Part shown: positions 41,399 to 50,420 of the stretch, in pieces
Layout of the letters: every line of letters begins with the position of its first letter
How positions within the stretch are numbered: the first letter of the stretch is position 1
DNA from: Phycisphaeraceae bacterium
GTDB lineage: Bacteria > Planctomycetota > Phycisphaerae > Phycisphaerales > Phycisphaeraceae
Reading direction: 5' to 3'
NCBI GenBank assembly: GCA_020849625.1
Contig: JADLFV010000097.1
Span: 1 to 64,000 of the forward strand
DNA: 64,000 nucleotides
Program-made: the position numbers and the translations under genes
Notes under the pieces: generated by a model
What the model saw: the letters and a program-made list of their open reading frames with translations, nothing else
Databases searched by the model: none
What the model was told of the DNA's origin: nothing

Positions 41399-41947
41399 AT
41401 GCCGATCCCTCGCCTAAGCATGGAACAGTCAGCGCTGCTGGTTGTGGATGTGCAGGAGAAACTATGGCCGCACATGCACAACGCCCAGGCGTTGCTGGAT
41501 CGCACCGGCGTGTTGATCAACGGCTTCGTCATGCTGAACCGTCCAATCATTGTGACCGAGCAGTATCGCAAGGGACTTGGCCTCACCGTGCCACCGCTGG
41601 CGGCGAAGCTGCATGGGGCGACGGTGTTTGAGAAACTGCGGTTCAGTGGTTGCATCGAACCCGTGCAGCAAGCGCTTGCTGATTGCGGCGCGTCCTGCGT
41701 GGTGGTCTGTGGGATCGAGGCGCACGTGTGTGTGCTGCAAACTTGCCTGGACTTGGCCGATGCCGGATTAACCACCGCGGTAGCGCTCGATGCAATCGGA
41801 TCAAGACGCGCGATAGATCAAACGGCCGCTGTAGATCGCATGATGCAGGCGGGCATCTTGCCCACGACCGCCGAGTCGGCCCTGCTGGAGTTGCTGCACG
41901 AGGCGGGAACCGAACGATTCCGGGCTATACTTCCACTGATCCGGTAG
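41399..41947 (+). CDS. Isochorismatase-family cysteine hydrolase
   Basis: SALLVVDVQEKLW, VTEQYRKGLG, VVVCGIEAHVCVLQTCLDL. Confidence 0.92.
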   Translation: MPIPRLSMEQSALLVVDVQEKLWPHMHNAQALLDRTGVLINGFVMLNRPIIVTEQYRKGLGLTVPPLAAKLHGATVFEKLRFSGCIEPVQQALADCGASCVVVCGIEAHVCVLQTCLDLADAGLTTAVALDAIGSRRAIDQTAAVDRMMQAGILPTTAESALLELLHEAGTERFRAILPLIR

Positions 41948-42051
41948 CCGACGGCTGTTACGGGTCCAGAGCAGCACTGGACGGGCAGCTTTCTGGCGTG
42001 AAACAGGAACGGAGTTGACCGGTTACTCTGACCCCATTCCGCTGGGCCTGT

Positions 42052-42663
42052 TCACCCGACCAGGTTCGCCTTGCTGCCGAAACGCCTGCTGAATACGAAT
42101 TGATCCAGCGGTTTGCGTGTGCGCGGCGCGGTTTCGCCTTCCTGAAATTGCTCGGGCAGTCGCGCGATCTCCGCTTCGCCGCCGGGATAGCCGATGGCGA
42201 TGGCGCTGAATGGCTCGTGCGTGTCGGGTATCTGATACGTGTGGCGGACCTGCTCCAGGTTGACGCCTGCCATCTGATGCACCATCAGCCCCAGCGCGGT
42301 GGCCTGAATGCAGATATTGCCATCGGCCAGTCCAAGGTCATGCTCGCGGCAGCGGTTGGGTTTGCCGTTTTTTGCAAACGTTTTTCTCACGACGGTCAGG
42401 ATCAGCACCGGGGCGTGTTTGGCCCACTGCTGATTGGCTTCCACCAGGCAACTGAGGGCCAGGCCGTGCTCTTGCGGGTTGTCTCTGGTCGCCACGATGT
42501 ACGACCACGGTTGCTCGTTGAAGCTGGAGGCTGCCCAGCGCGCCGCTTCGAACACCTGTTGAAGCAACTCGGGGGGAACCGGACGATCGGAGAACGCCCG
42601 CGGGCTCCAGCGATTGCGGATCAACTCGTGCACCGGGTGCTGTGTATTGGCTGGTTTATTCAC
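42052..42663 (-). CDS. Nitroreductase family protein
   Basis: IRNRWSPRAFSDRPVPPELLQQVFEAARWAASSFNEQPWSYIVATR; AIGYPGGEAEIARLPEQF. Confidence 0.93.
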   Translation of the reverse strand: MNKPANTQHPVHELIRNRWSPRAFSDRPVPPELLQQVFEAARWAASSFNEQPWSYIVATRDNPQEHGLALSCLVEANQQWAKHAPVLILTVVRKTFAKNGKPNRCREHDLGLADGNICIQATALGLMVHQMAGVNLEQVRHTYQIPDTHEPFSAIAIGYPGGEAEIARLPEQFQEGETAPRTRKPLDQFVFSRRFGSKANLVG

Positions 42664-43915
42664 TTGCAGGCTCCTTGTTCATATTGCGATACCGATTCAC
42701 CAGGCACCAATCGCGCAGCATTTCAATCTGTCGATCAACCTCCTGCGGATCGGCGGTCATGTCGATCTGCGGCGCATCCTGCGGCAGAAAACGGCCCGCC
42801 ACGCGCCACCATTGCCGCCGGACCAGCAGGTCCGCCAGGTCCGCCGGCACAACTCCCCGCGGATTCAACAGTTCATCCAGGGCCGAATATTCCCCTTTGA
42901 ACAACATCGCCAGCAGTATCGTCGTCCGCGGCAGATCGCCCCGCAGCAACAGCGCCTGCGGATCGATCGGCACGCCCCATCCGCCCATCCACAATCCCAA
43001 TCGCTGCACCACGCGCACCGTATACACATCCTCGACCGACTCGCGCGCGAAAAGCAACTTCTGATCGTAGCCGGTCAATCCCGACAGAATCGCCCCCGAC
43101 ATCTTCCCATCATCATCCAGATCGACGATCAGCTCGTGAACCAGTTGCTTCAACTGCGATTCATCCAACAGATCCAGCGCCAGCACGCACGCCACGTCCC
43201 GGGCCGGGGAGTCCGACGAGGACAGCACGGCATAAAGATCCTCGCGCGAAATTTGCAATATCGGCACAACCGGCGGCGCGGGCGGCGGCTTGTTCTGCAG
43301 CAGATTGCGGATGACACGGGCGTGCTCGGCGATGGTCGTCTGCTCATCGTCGCACAATTGATCCAGGGCATCGCCGTAAACCTCCGGCCGCGCCGCAGTG
43401 CCGGCAATCATCGCCAGACTCACCAGGGCATTGTAGCGCACCTCATCATCGTCATCAGTGGCCAACTCGATCAGCCATTGCCCAAGCTGCGGATCATCAG
43501 CCAGATCGGGCAGATCGGCCAACGCCTGAGCGGCGCTGATGCGGGCCTCGGGCGAAGTGCTGCGTGCCCGCAGCCCGATGCGGCGCAGATAGGGATCATC
43601 CCCCACCACGTCCCGCCGCCACAACCCCGCCCCGTCCAGGCCGGCCGCAAGCTCAGCGAAGCGATCGTCCTCTTCCACGTGCAACCGTACGACCAGGCTG
43701 CGTATGGTGCGCTGATCGCTGAGGGCATGGCCGGCCAGGTATTGCAGCGCCCGCAGTCGCGCGGCTGTATCGTCGCCGTCGAGTGCATGCACCGCCCGCC
43801 AGCGTTGCCAGTGCGGCCGCAGCTTGTATGCCGCGGGCACGGCCGCGCTGAGCATCAGCAGCAGGCCCAGCGTCCACCAGCCCAGGTATCGACGTCGGCG
43901 CGCGGCGGCGGTCAT
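42656..43915 (-). CDS. Membrane-anchored HEAT-repeat-like protein
   Basis: N-terminal TM, alpha-helical repeats (ARISAAQALADLPDLADDPQLGQWLIELATDDDDEVRYNALVSLAMIAG). Upstream ORF extension is repeat-derived. Confidence 0.65.
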   Translation of the reverse strand: MTAAARRRRYLGWWTLGLLLMLSAAVPAAYKLRPHWQRWRAVHALDGDDTAARLRALQYLAGHALSDQRTIRSLVVRLHVEEDDRFAELAAGLDGAGLWRRDVVGDDPYLRRIGLRARSTSPEARISAAQALADLPDLADDPQLGQWLIELATDDDDEVRYNALVSLAMIAGTAARPEVYGDALDQLCDDEQTTIAEHARVIRNLLQNKPPPAPPVVPILQISREDLYAVLSSSDSPARDVACVLALDLLDESQLKQLVHELIVDLDDDGKMSGAILSGLTGYDQKLLFARESVEDVYTVRVVQRLGLWMGGWGVPIDPQALLLRGDLPRTTILLAMLFKGEYSALDELLNPRGVVPADLADLLVRRQWWRVAGRFLPQDAPQIDMTADPQEVDRQIEMLRDWCLVNRYRNMNKEPASE

Positions 43916-43945
43916 GGGCTCATCATATCCGCCGCTGAAGCCGCG

Positions 43946-44063
43946 GAAACTCGAATGACGAAATTCGAATGACGATATGTTGTCGGCTGACGTCGCCATG
44001 AGGAGTTTCGTCATTCGTCATTCGGACATTAATTCGTCATTCGAATTTCGTCATTCAAGTTTC
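43946..44063. repeat. Heptamer inverted repeat (GAATGAC/GAAATTC family)
   Basis: Left GAAACTC GAATGAC GAAATTC GAATGAC (43946-43973); right complement 44036-44063, 27/28; extra GTCATTC units 44010-44023. Confidence 0.93.
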
Positions 44064-44086
44064 TCCCCCGGCTATAATCGTCCATC

Positions 44087-45355
44087 ATGCTCCCGTCCTC
44101 TGCGGCCATCCTGTGCCTGCTGCTGACCGGTCAGATCACGCAGAAGCCGCCGGCTGCGCGGCAGCCCTGGCAGGGCGAGGTGGGCGGCGAGTACCTCAAG
44201 CTGGTCGATCCACAGCCGAGCGATGAACTGTATCCGGTGAACGTGAACAACTACTGGGGCCTGATGAATCGCCGGGGACAACTGTTGGCCGAGCCGCGCT
44301 ACGACTGGACAGACTATTCCTACGACGGCATCTGTCGCGTGGTGGATGCAGGTCGCACCGGTTTTATCAAGGGCAACGGTTCACTGTTTCTCGATCAGTC
44401 CTGGCGTTACGCGGATCGCTTCTGTGAAGGCTTCGCGGTGGTGAGCGACGGCGAGCATTTCGGAATCATCGACCGGCGAGGCCAGTGGGTCGCCAAGCCG
44501 GAATTGGACGGTGCCCTGCGTTTCAGCGAAGGTCTGGCTGCGGTGATGGTTAGGGGGCGCTGCGGTTTCCTCGACGTGCGCGGGCAGTTGGTGATCCCGT
44601 TGACCTACGCCCAGGTGCGCTCCTTTCACAATGGATTCGCGTCCGTGCGCCTGCCGGATGAGAACGGCAGCAGCGGCGCGCGGGGTTACATCGATCAGCG
44701 CGGCCGCTGGGCCCTGCGTGATGACCGCGGCGAACTGGCGGAACTGGGTGATTTCTACGACGGCCTGGCGAAAGTGCGCATAGGCGAAAAATGGGGTTAC
44801 CTCGATCAGCGGATGAAGCCGCAGATTCCACCGACGTTCGAAGCCGCCCGCGACTTCATCAACGGCAAGGCGGCGGTGCGCCTCGATGGTAAATGGGGCT
44901 ACATCGACCGGCGGGGCCAGATCATTGTGCAGCCGCGCTACGAAGCTGCCGACGATTTCGATCAGACGCTGGCCCTGGTGCGGCGCGACGGCTTGTGGGG
45001 ATACGTCGATGCCGGCGGGCGCGAGCAGATCGAGCCGCAGTACGCCGAGGCCCGGCCGTTCCTGCGCGATCTGGCCGCGGTGAAGATCGATGCCGGCTGG
45101 GGCTACATTGACGCCGGCGGCGCCTGGGTGTTGGACCCGCGTGTGGCGCTGAATGGTTTCGTCGATCTGCGAGCCAGTGAAACCGCAGCCATCGTATCCG
45201 ATCCGCGCGACAGGCTGATCAGCAACCGCATCTACAACATGCCGCCCCACCGCGATCCACGGCCCGCGCCCTATCCGCCGGAGCACGAGTACGAACCCAT
45301 CCTGCCCGCCAGCGCGGGAAATTCGAATGACTCAATTCGAATGACAAATCAATGA
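44087..45355 (+). CDS. WG-repeat (KWG) protein, secreted
   Basis: Tandem WG repeats (KWGYLDQRMKPQIPPTFEAARDFINGKAAVRLDGKWGYIDRRGQIIVQPRYEAADDF). Confidence 0.92.
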   Translation: MLPSSAAILCLLLTGQITQKPPAARQPWQGEVGGEYLKLVDPQPSDELYPVNVNNYWGLMNRRGQLLAEPRYDWTDYSYDGICRVVDAGRTGFIKGNGSLFLDQSWRYADRFCEGFAVVSDGEHFGIIDRRGQWVAKPELDGALRFSEGLAAVMVRGRCGFLDVRGQLVIPLTYAQVRSFHNGFASVRLPDENGSSGARGYIDQRGRWALRDDRGELAELGDFYDGLAKVRIGEKWGYLDQRMKPQIPPTFEAARDFINGKAAVRLDGKWGYIDRRGQIIVQPRYEAADDFDQTLALVRRDGLWGYVDAGGREQIEPQYAEARPFLRDLAAVKIDAGWGYIDAGGAWVLDPRVALNGFVDLRASETAAIVSDPRDRLISNRIYNMPPHRDPRPAPYPPEHEYEPILPASAGNSNDSIRMTNQ

Positions 45356-45430
45356 CGAATACACAAATGCTCGAATGACGAAACTTGGCGCATTCGGCAT
45401 TCGGACATTATTTCGTCATTCGAATTTCCC
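45316..45430. repeat. Heptamer inverted repeat between convergent WG-repeat gene and ald
   Basis: GGGAAATTCGAATGAC (45316-45331) perfectly complementary to GTCATTCGAATTTCCC (45415-45430). Confidence 0.93.
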
Positions 45431-46528
45431 CTCCAACCGGTCGGTCATGTTCCATGCTTCAGCCACGGCCCGGTTGGTCAGCTTGCCGTCGCGCATGTTC
45501 AGGGCGCTGCGGAAGACGGGATCATCGGTCAGCAGTTGATCCAGCTTGTGGGACGCCAGCTTCAGCACGTAGGGTTGCGTGGCGTGGCAGAGGGCCTGCG
45601 TGCTGGTGCGGCCGACGGCGCCGGGCATATTGGTGACGCCGTAATGCACAACGCCTTCGACGACGTAGGTGGGATTTTCGTGCGTGGTGGGCTTGATCGT
45701 CTCGACGCAGCCGCCCTGATCGACGCCCACGTCCACGATGACCGAGCCGTTCTTCATGATCTTAAGCGTGTCGCGATCGATGAGCACCGGCGTGCGGGCC
45801 CCGGGAATCAGCACCGCGCCGATCACCAGGTCCGCCATCGCGGCATGCTCGCGCACGGCATGAGGATCGCAATAGACCGTGTGTACGTTGGACGGCATCA
45901 CCGCTGCCAGGTGGCGCAGGCGATCGAGGTTGATGTCCATGATGACCACGTTGGCGCCAAGGCCGGCCGCCATGCGGGCTGCGTTGGCGCCGACCACGCC
46001 CGCGCCCAGGATCAGCACGTTGCCCGGCTCCACGCCCGCCACGCCGCCCAGCAGAATGCCCCGGCCCATCATGGGTTTTTCAAGATATTTGGCGCCTTCC
46101 TGCACGCTCATGCGACCGGCCACCTCGCTCATCGGCGTCAGCAGCGGCAGTGTTCCCTGCTGGTCGGTCAGCGTTTCGTAGGCCACCGCCGTGATGCGGG
46201 CCTTCAGACAGCTTTCCGTCAGCACACGCGATGCGGCGAAGTGGAAATAAGTGAATACCACCTGCCCCGGGCGCAACATGGCGATTTCCACCGGCTGCGG
46301 CTCCTTCACTTTCACGATCAGATCGGCAGCCTCGAACAACTTCCGCGGGTCGTCGAGAATTTCAGCCCCGGCGGCGCGATACTGCTCATCCTCGTAACCG
46401 CTGCCGCGCCCGGCTTCGTGCTGCACCAACACGCGATGGCCCGCCCGCACCAGCAGCTCCACGCCTACCGGCAGCATGGCAATGCGATACTCGTGACTTT
46501 TGACTTCACGGGGAATGCCAATGATCAC
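45416..46528 (-). CDS. ald: Alanine dehydrogenase
   Basis: IIGIPREVKSHEYRIAMLPVGVELL, QHEAGRGSGYEDEQY, GAGVVGANAARMAAGLGANVVIMDIN. GTG start with AAGGAG upstream. Confidence 0.95.
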   Translation of the reverse strand: MIIGIPREVKSHEYRIAMLPVGVELLVRAGHRVLVQHEAGRGSGYEDEQYRAAGAEILDDPRKLFEAADLIVKVKEPQPVEIAMLRPGQVVFTYFHFAASRVLTESCLKARITAVAYETLTDQQGTLPLLTPMSEVAGRMSVQEGAKYLEKPMMGRGILLGGVAGVEPGNVLILGAGVVGANAARMAAGLGANVVIMDINLDRLRHLAAVMPSNVHTVYCDPHAVREHAAMADLVIGAVLIPGARTPVLIDRDTLKIMKNGSVIVDVGVDQGGCVETIKPTTHENPTYVVEGVVHYGVTNMPGAVGRTSTQALCHATQPYVLKLASHKLDQLLTDDPVFRSALNMRDGKLTNRAVAEAWNMTDRLEGKFE

Positions 46529-46530
46529 GG

Positions 46531-47727
46531 TCAGCTCCTTGTGAACGGGCAATTTCCATCATCAGCGTCTACTTCCTCGGGCAGCGTCTCGACGACCAGC
46601 CGCGCGATGGCCAGCACCGCCAGCACGCCGATGACATACAGGGCGTGACCTTCCACGAAGGCGATGAATGCCATGGGCAGGCTCATGCCCACCGCGAACA
46701 GGTACGTGCGCAGGCGCGGCTTATACTGCACAGGCCGCCGCGTGGGGATCATCATCATCAGCACGTAGGCTGGGAAAAACGTGCCGTAGAGCATCAGCAG
46801 CACGCGATAGACCATCTGCGACACGTTCATGTCGAAACCTTCGAGCTTCTGCGGATAGTGCATCAGCAGCAGCAGTCCGATCAGCAGAAACAGCGGCAGC
46901 GGCAGCACGATGCGTCCCAGCGGCACCTGTTCGATCTGCTGCACGCGCTCCAGGTGCAGGGCGGCGGTGAAGGCGGATTGCATGATGACGTGTCCGCCGA
47001 TGACCCAGCGCACGAGGCCATGATCCAGCGGACTGATGCCATCACGCAAAGCGATGGCGCCCAGCCCGGCATACGCCAGCGAGAACACGATCATGGCCGC
47101 GAAGATGACCACGAACCCCAGCACGAACGCCAGGCGCGGATGCGGCGCGTTCTGGCAGGCGTAGTGGAAGGTAAGGTCCAAATATGGACAGAGTAGAAAA
47201 CCGAACGCAGCGGCCGGGATAAACGCGTACAGTCCCATGCGGCCCAGGCGCGGTTCGAGCATGGGCGAGCGCCAGACATCGACCCAGGCGTCGGCATGGA
47301 AAGCGAACCATGCGAAAGCCGCCAGCGAAATGAAGCTGACCGCCAATGCGGCCGCCCCCAGCCAGGAACGCGCCCGCACCAGCAGCATGAACAGGGCATA
47401 AGCCGCGAGCATGCAACCGACCGCGAGCGGCAGCGGCCAGCACAGCAGTTCCACCAGCGCCCAGGGCAGAACGATGATCTGGAAGGCCACGGTGACGCGC
47501 GAGAAACCCAGACAGGCCACGGCATGACGCACGCTGAGCACGGCACTGCGCTGGCGGTTGAGCACGAATCCGAACGCCGCGGCCCCCAGCACGTTGGGAA
47601 TCGCAAACACCAGCCAGCCGGCCGGGCCGTAATCGCGCAGCAGCAGCACCGGCAGCAGCATGCCGATGACCCAGGTCCACGACGAACCGAGGTAGCAGGC
47701 CCAGACAAAGCTGCGAACCAAGCGCAT
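46531..47727 (-). CDS. Multi-TM membrane protein, unknown function
   Basis: Long ORF with ~10 hydrophobic segments immediately upstream of ald. Confidence 0.65.
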   Translation of the reverse strand: MRLVRSFVWACYLGSSWTWVIGMLLPVLLLRDYGPAGWLVFAIPNVLGAAAFGFVLNRQRSAVLSVRHAVACLGFSRVTVAFQIIVLPWALVELLCWPLPLAVGCMLAAYALFMLLVRARSWLGAAALAVSFISLAAFAWFAFHADAWVDVWRSPMLEPRLGRMGLYAFIPAAAFGFLLCPYLDLTFHYACQNAPHPRLAFVLGFVVIFAAMIVFSLAYAGLGAIALRDGISPLDHGLVRWVIGGHVIMQSAFTAALHLERVQQIEQVPLGRIVLPLPLFLLIGLLLLMHYPQKLEGFDMNVSQMVYRVLLMLYGTFFPAYVLMMMIPTRRPVQYKPRLRTYLFAVGMSLPMAFIAFVEGHALYVIGVLAVLAIARLVVETLPEEVDADDGNCPFTRS

Positions 47728-47940
47728 GGCAAGAGTTTACGCGAAGCCCGCACCGCAAGCCCGCACGCCGGTCCCGCAGCCGCCGAACCGGCACGCCCGA
47801 TGCATTATTGAGTCCTTTTTTTGCATCATTTGGTTTTTGGCATCAGCGACTGTTCCGGCAATGACAAACCCACGATAGGATGATTGGACCGTCCACCCCG
47901 ACCGGGGAAATCACCCACCGGCATTCCAAGGAACCTTCGT

Positions 47941-49050
47941 ATGAGTCGTCAGCTATTTCTCGATCTGGCCCGATCAGGTCTGGCCATGCCCATCGGCACG
48001 GACCTGCTGCTGCACGAGCAGCCGGACGCGGAAGCGGTGCTGCTGGACGGTGATCGGTTGGGCAAGCTGACCGCCGCCGCCGCCGCGCGCTACGGGACGA
48101 TGCTGGCCGTGCCGCTGATGGACCTGCGCATCGAGAAGCAGGCCATCGGCCGAGCCCTGGGCATGGCGGAGATGGACATCGAGACGATGATGATCAGCCA
48201 GCCGTTGAGCGTCGAGCGGATCGCGGCCGCGGATCGCTACCTGATCGAGTCGCCGACGCCGCGCATGTGGGCTACCGAGCAGGCGATCCGATACGTGGCC
48301 GAGCACACGGAGCTGTTGCCGATCGGCATGTGCATCGGGCCGTTCTCGCTGACGGTGAAGCTGCTGGCCGACCCGATCATGCCGGTGTACAGCCTGGCCG
48401 CGGGCGCCATGGCCGAGGACGATCCGGAGGTAGCGCTGCTGCTGTCGGTGATGGATCTGTCGCGGCGGGTGGTGCTGACGTACGTGCGGCGGCAGATCGC
48501 AGCCGGTGCCAGGGCGATGTTCATCTGCGAGCCGGCCGCCAACGTGGTGTTCCTCTCACCCAGGCAGATGGCCGACCACCCCGCCGACCGTCCCGACGCG
48601 CTGGACCGCTGCGTGATGCAGCCGCTGCACATGCTGGCGGAACTGCTCAGGGAAGCGCAGGTCGATATGCTGCTGCACGACTGCGGCGAACTGTGCGACC
48701 AGATCGTCCGCCGACTGGGCCACGACATTCACCCGGCCGTGCTGAGCCTGGGCAGCCCCCGGAAGTTGTGGGAGGACGCCAGACTGGTGCCCGATGACGT
48801 GGTGCTTTACGGCAATCTGCCCAGCAAGCGTTTCTACAGCGACCAGGACCTGCCGGTGGCACAGGTGCAGGCGATGATCGATGAGCTGCGCTCGAAGATG
48901 GCGGTCACGGGTCAGCCCTACATCCTGGGCACGGAATGCGACGTGCTGCACGTGCCGCAGTTCGCGCAGACGATCCGCGACAAGGTGTCGCTGCTGACAA
49001 AAGCGCAAAAGCGCCCGGCGCCCAGCGGCTGCGGCTGCGGCGGACACTGA
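47941..49050 (+). CDS. URO-D/methyltransferase (MtaA/CmuA-like) family protein
   Basis: LARSGLAMPIGTDLLLHEQPD...GMCIGPFSLTVKLLADPI...LLHDCGELCDQIVRRL...YGNLPSKRFYSD. Confidence 0.75.
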   Translation: MSRQLFLDLARSGLAMPIGTDLLLHEQPDAEAVLLDGDRLGKLTAAAAARYGTMLAVPLMDLRIEKQAIGRALGMAEMDIETMMISQPLSVERIAAADRYLIESPTPRMWATEQAIRYVAEHTELLPIGMCIGPFSLTVKLLADPIMPVYSLAAGAMAEDDPEVALLLSVMDLSRRVVLTYVRRQIAAGARAMFICEPAANVVFLSPRQMADHPADRPDALDRCVMQPLHMLAELLREAQVDMLLHDCGELCDQIVRRLGHDIHPAVLSLGSPRKLWEDARLVPDDVVLYGNLPSKRFYSDQDLPVAQVQAMIDELRSKMAVTGQPYILGTECDVLHVPQFAQTIRDKVSLLTKAQKRPAPSGCGCGGH

Positions 49051-49059
49051 AACCGATCC

Positions 49060-49195
49060 ATGCGCCACGAAGGCGCGAAGGACACGAAGAGAAATTGATG
49101 CAACGCGCAGGCGTTCGGCCCTCACCCCAGCCCTCTCCCGAGGGGAGAGGGGGGTCAGAGTCAAACCCTGATTCTTCTTTGTGATCTTCGTGCCT
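49060..49195. repeat. Composite intergenic inverted repeat (GCCACGAAGGCACGAAGGA-type arms) enclosing a CTCACCCCAGCCCTCTCCCGAGGGGAGAGGG hairpin
   Basis: Left GCGCCACGAAGGCGCGAAGGACACGAAGAGAA; right TCTTCTTTGTGATCTTCGTGCCTTCGTGGCC; inner CTCTCCC/GGGGAGAG hairpin. Confidence 0.8.
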
Positions 49196-49213
49196 TCGTG
49201 GCCAATCCGTCTT

Positions 49214-49972
49214 TCACCTGGGCAGATTGCGGGCCATGCGGCGGCGGGCGCGCTGGCGCACCAGTTGCTTGGGCGTCACGTGGAAGGTGGCGGTGCAGAT
49301 GCCCACGCGGCGCTCGCGCTGGCCCTTGGCCTGCACCATCTGCACCACGGTCATATCCACGGTGATGTTGAACTCACCACCCTGTTTGACCAGGGCTGCC
49401 AGGTCCTCCCGCGGCTCGATGCGATAGACCGCCGGGCCGTGACAGGGCACGAGGAACTTGTAGCCCAACTGCTTGCAGACCACGGTGTAGTTGCCGCCGC
49501 ACTTCTCGAACACGAACATGCCCCCGGCCACTTCGGCGTTGCCCAGCAGGGCGCCGCCGGCCATGGCGTTGTACCAGTTGCGGTTGAAGCGGCGGAACGG
49601 CAGCACGGCGCTGAAAGTGCTCTCGCTGCCCTTGTGGAAGGTGATGCCGGAGCGGAACGCCAGCGGCAGCCAGATCCAGGAGCAGACGCGATGCCAGAAG
49701 TTGTTGCGGGTTGACAACCTGCTGATCGCCTCTTCCATCTTCTGCATCTGGCGGGCGAAGAAAGGCGTTTTTAATTTTTGAGTTTTGATTGAAGATTTTT
49801 GATTATTAATCGCGGCAGCGGGGGCGCTGCTGCCAGCGGCTGTGTTGGCGCTTCTGTTTCCACTTCCGGGGGCGCTTCCGGGGGGCAGCGGAGGCAGATC
49901 GATGCGGGGCGGATGGCGCAGAGCTTCGGTCGGCTCGGGCAAAGCGGCAATGATGGAATCCGCTGTGCTCAT
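49214..49972 (-). CDS. DUF4442 / YiiD-like hotdog-fold protein, N-terminal low-complexity extension
   Basis: NFWHRVCSWIWLPLAFRSGITF...RFNRNWYNAMAGGALLGNAEVAGGMFVFEKCG. The N-terminus contains heptamer-encoded INNQKSSIKTQKLKT. Confidence 0.75.
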   Translation of the reverse strand: MSTADSIIAALPEPTEALRHPPRIDLPPLPPGSAPGSGNRSANTAAGSSAPAAAINNQKSSIKTQKLKTPFFARQMQKMEEAISRLSTRNNFWHRVCSWIWLPLAFRSGITFHKGSESTFSAVLPFRRFNRNWYNAMAGGALLGNAEVAGGMFVFEKCGGNYTVVCKQLGYKFLVPCHGPAVYRIEPREDLAALVKQGGEFNITVDMTVVQMVQAKGQRERRVGICTATFHVTPKQLVRQRARRRMARNLPR

Positions 49973-50010
49973 GGCAACGTCACCTGTCCCCTGCTGTCCG
50001 ACTCTCAGAC

Positions 50011-50310
50011 CTACGTGCGGTAGGGATTGGTCGGCTCATAATCCAGGCCTTCATCCTCTTCGTCATCCGCGGGGAACTTCCGGGGGCCTGTTTCTTGATC
50101 GTCCAGATCGTCTTTTTCCTCCTGCCAGGCCACCTGAATGGCCTCCAGAATCTGCTCGTTGGGTTTCTGGCCAGGCACAGGCTCGAATCCGTCCAAGTCG
50201 CGCACCATCTGACGCAGATCCGTGAAGTTTACATCCAACGGGTCCAGATCGGGATAAGCCTCGATCAGGGCCAAGGCGATGTCTTCGAAATCGGTCCAGG
50301 AAAAAGGCAT
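50011..50310 (-). CDS. iscX: IscX-like Fe-S assembly protein with acidic C-terminal tail
   Basis: FSWTDFEDIALALIEAYPDLDPLDVNFTDLRQMVRDLDGF...NEQILEAIQVAWQEE. Confidence 0.85.
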   Translation of the reverse strand: MPFSWTDFEDIALALIEAYPDLDPLDVNFTDLRQMVRDLDGFEPVPGQKPNEQILEAIQVAWQEEKDDLDDQETGPRKFPADDEEDEGLDYEPTNPYRT

Positions 50311-50418
50311 GGGAATCGGGGATCGGGGTTCGGGTATCGGGTTTCGGGTTTCGTAAGGCATCACAGCCACGGATCCATTCTAGACCCGAATCCCGATACC
50401 CGAAACCCGAAACCAGAC
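50311..50418. repeat. Heptamer inverted repeat (GGGTTTC family) between iscX and dnaN
   Basis: GGGGTTCGGGTATCGGGTTTCGGG (50325-50348) vs CCCGAATCCCGATACCCGAAACCC (50385-50408), 22/24. Confidence 0.9.
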
Positions 50419-50420
50419 TT

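Noticed and set aside
43916-44014. N-terminal extension of the HEAT-like ORF ([33 protein letters not shown])
   Set aside because: Encoded by the left arm of the heptamer element; ATG at 43915 followed by a signal/TM segment is a better start.
50311-50370. N-terminal extension of the IscX ORF (MAVMPYETRNPIPEPRSPIP)
   Set aside because: Translation of the GGGTTTC-family repeat; the IscX domain begins at MPFSWTDF (50310).
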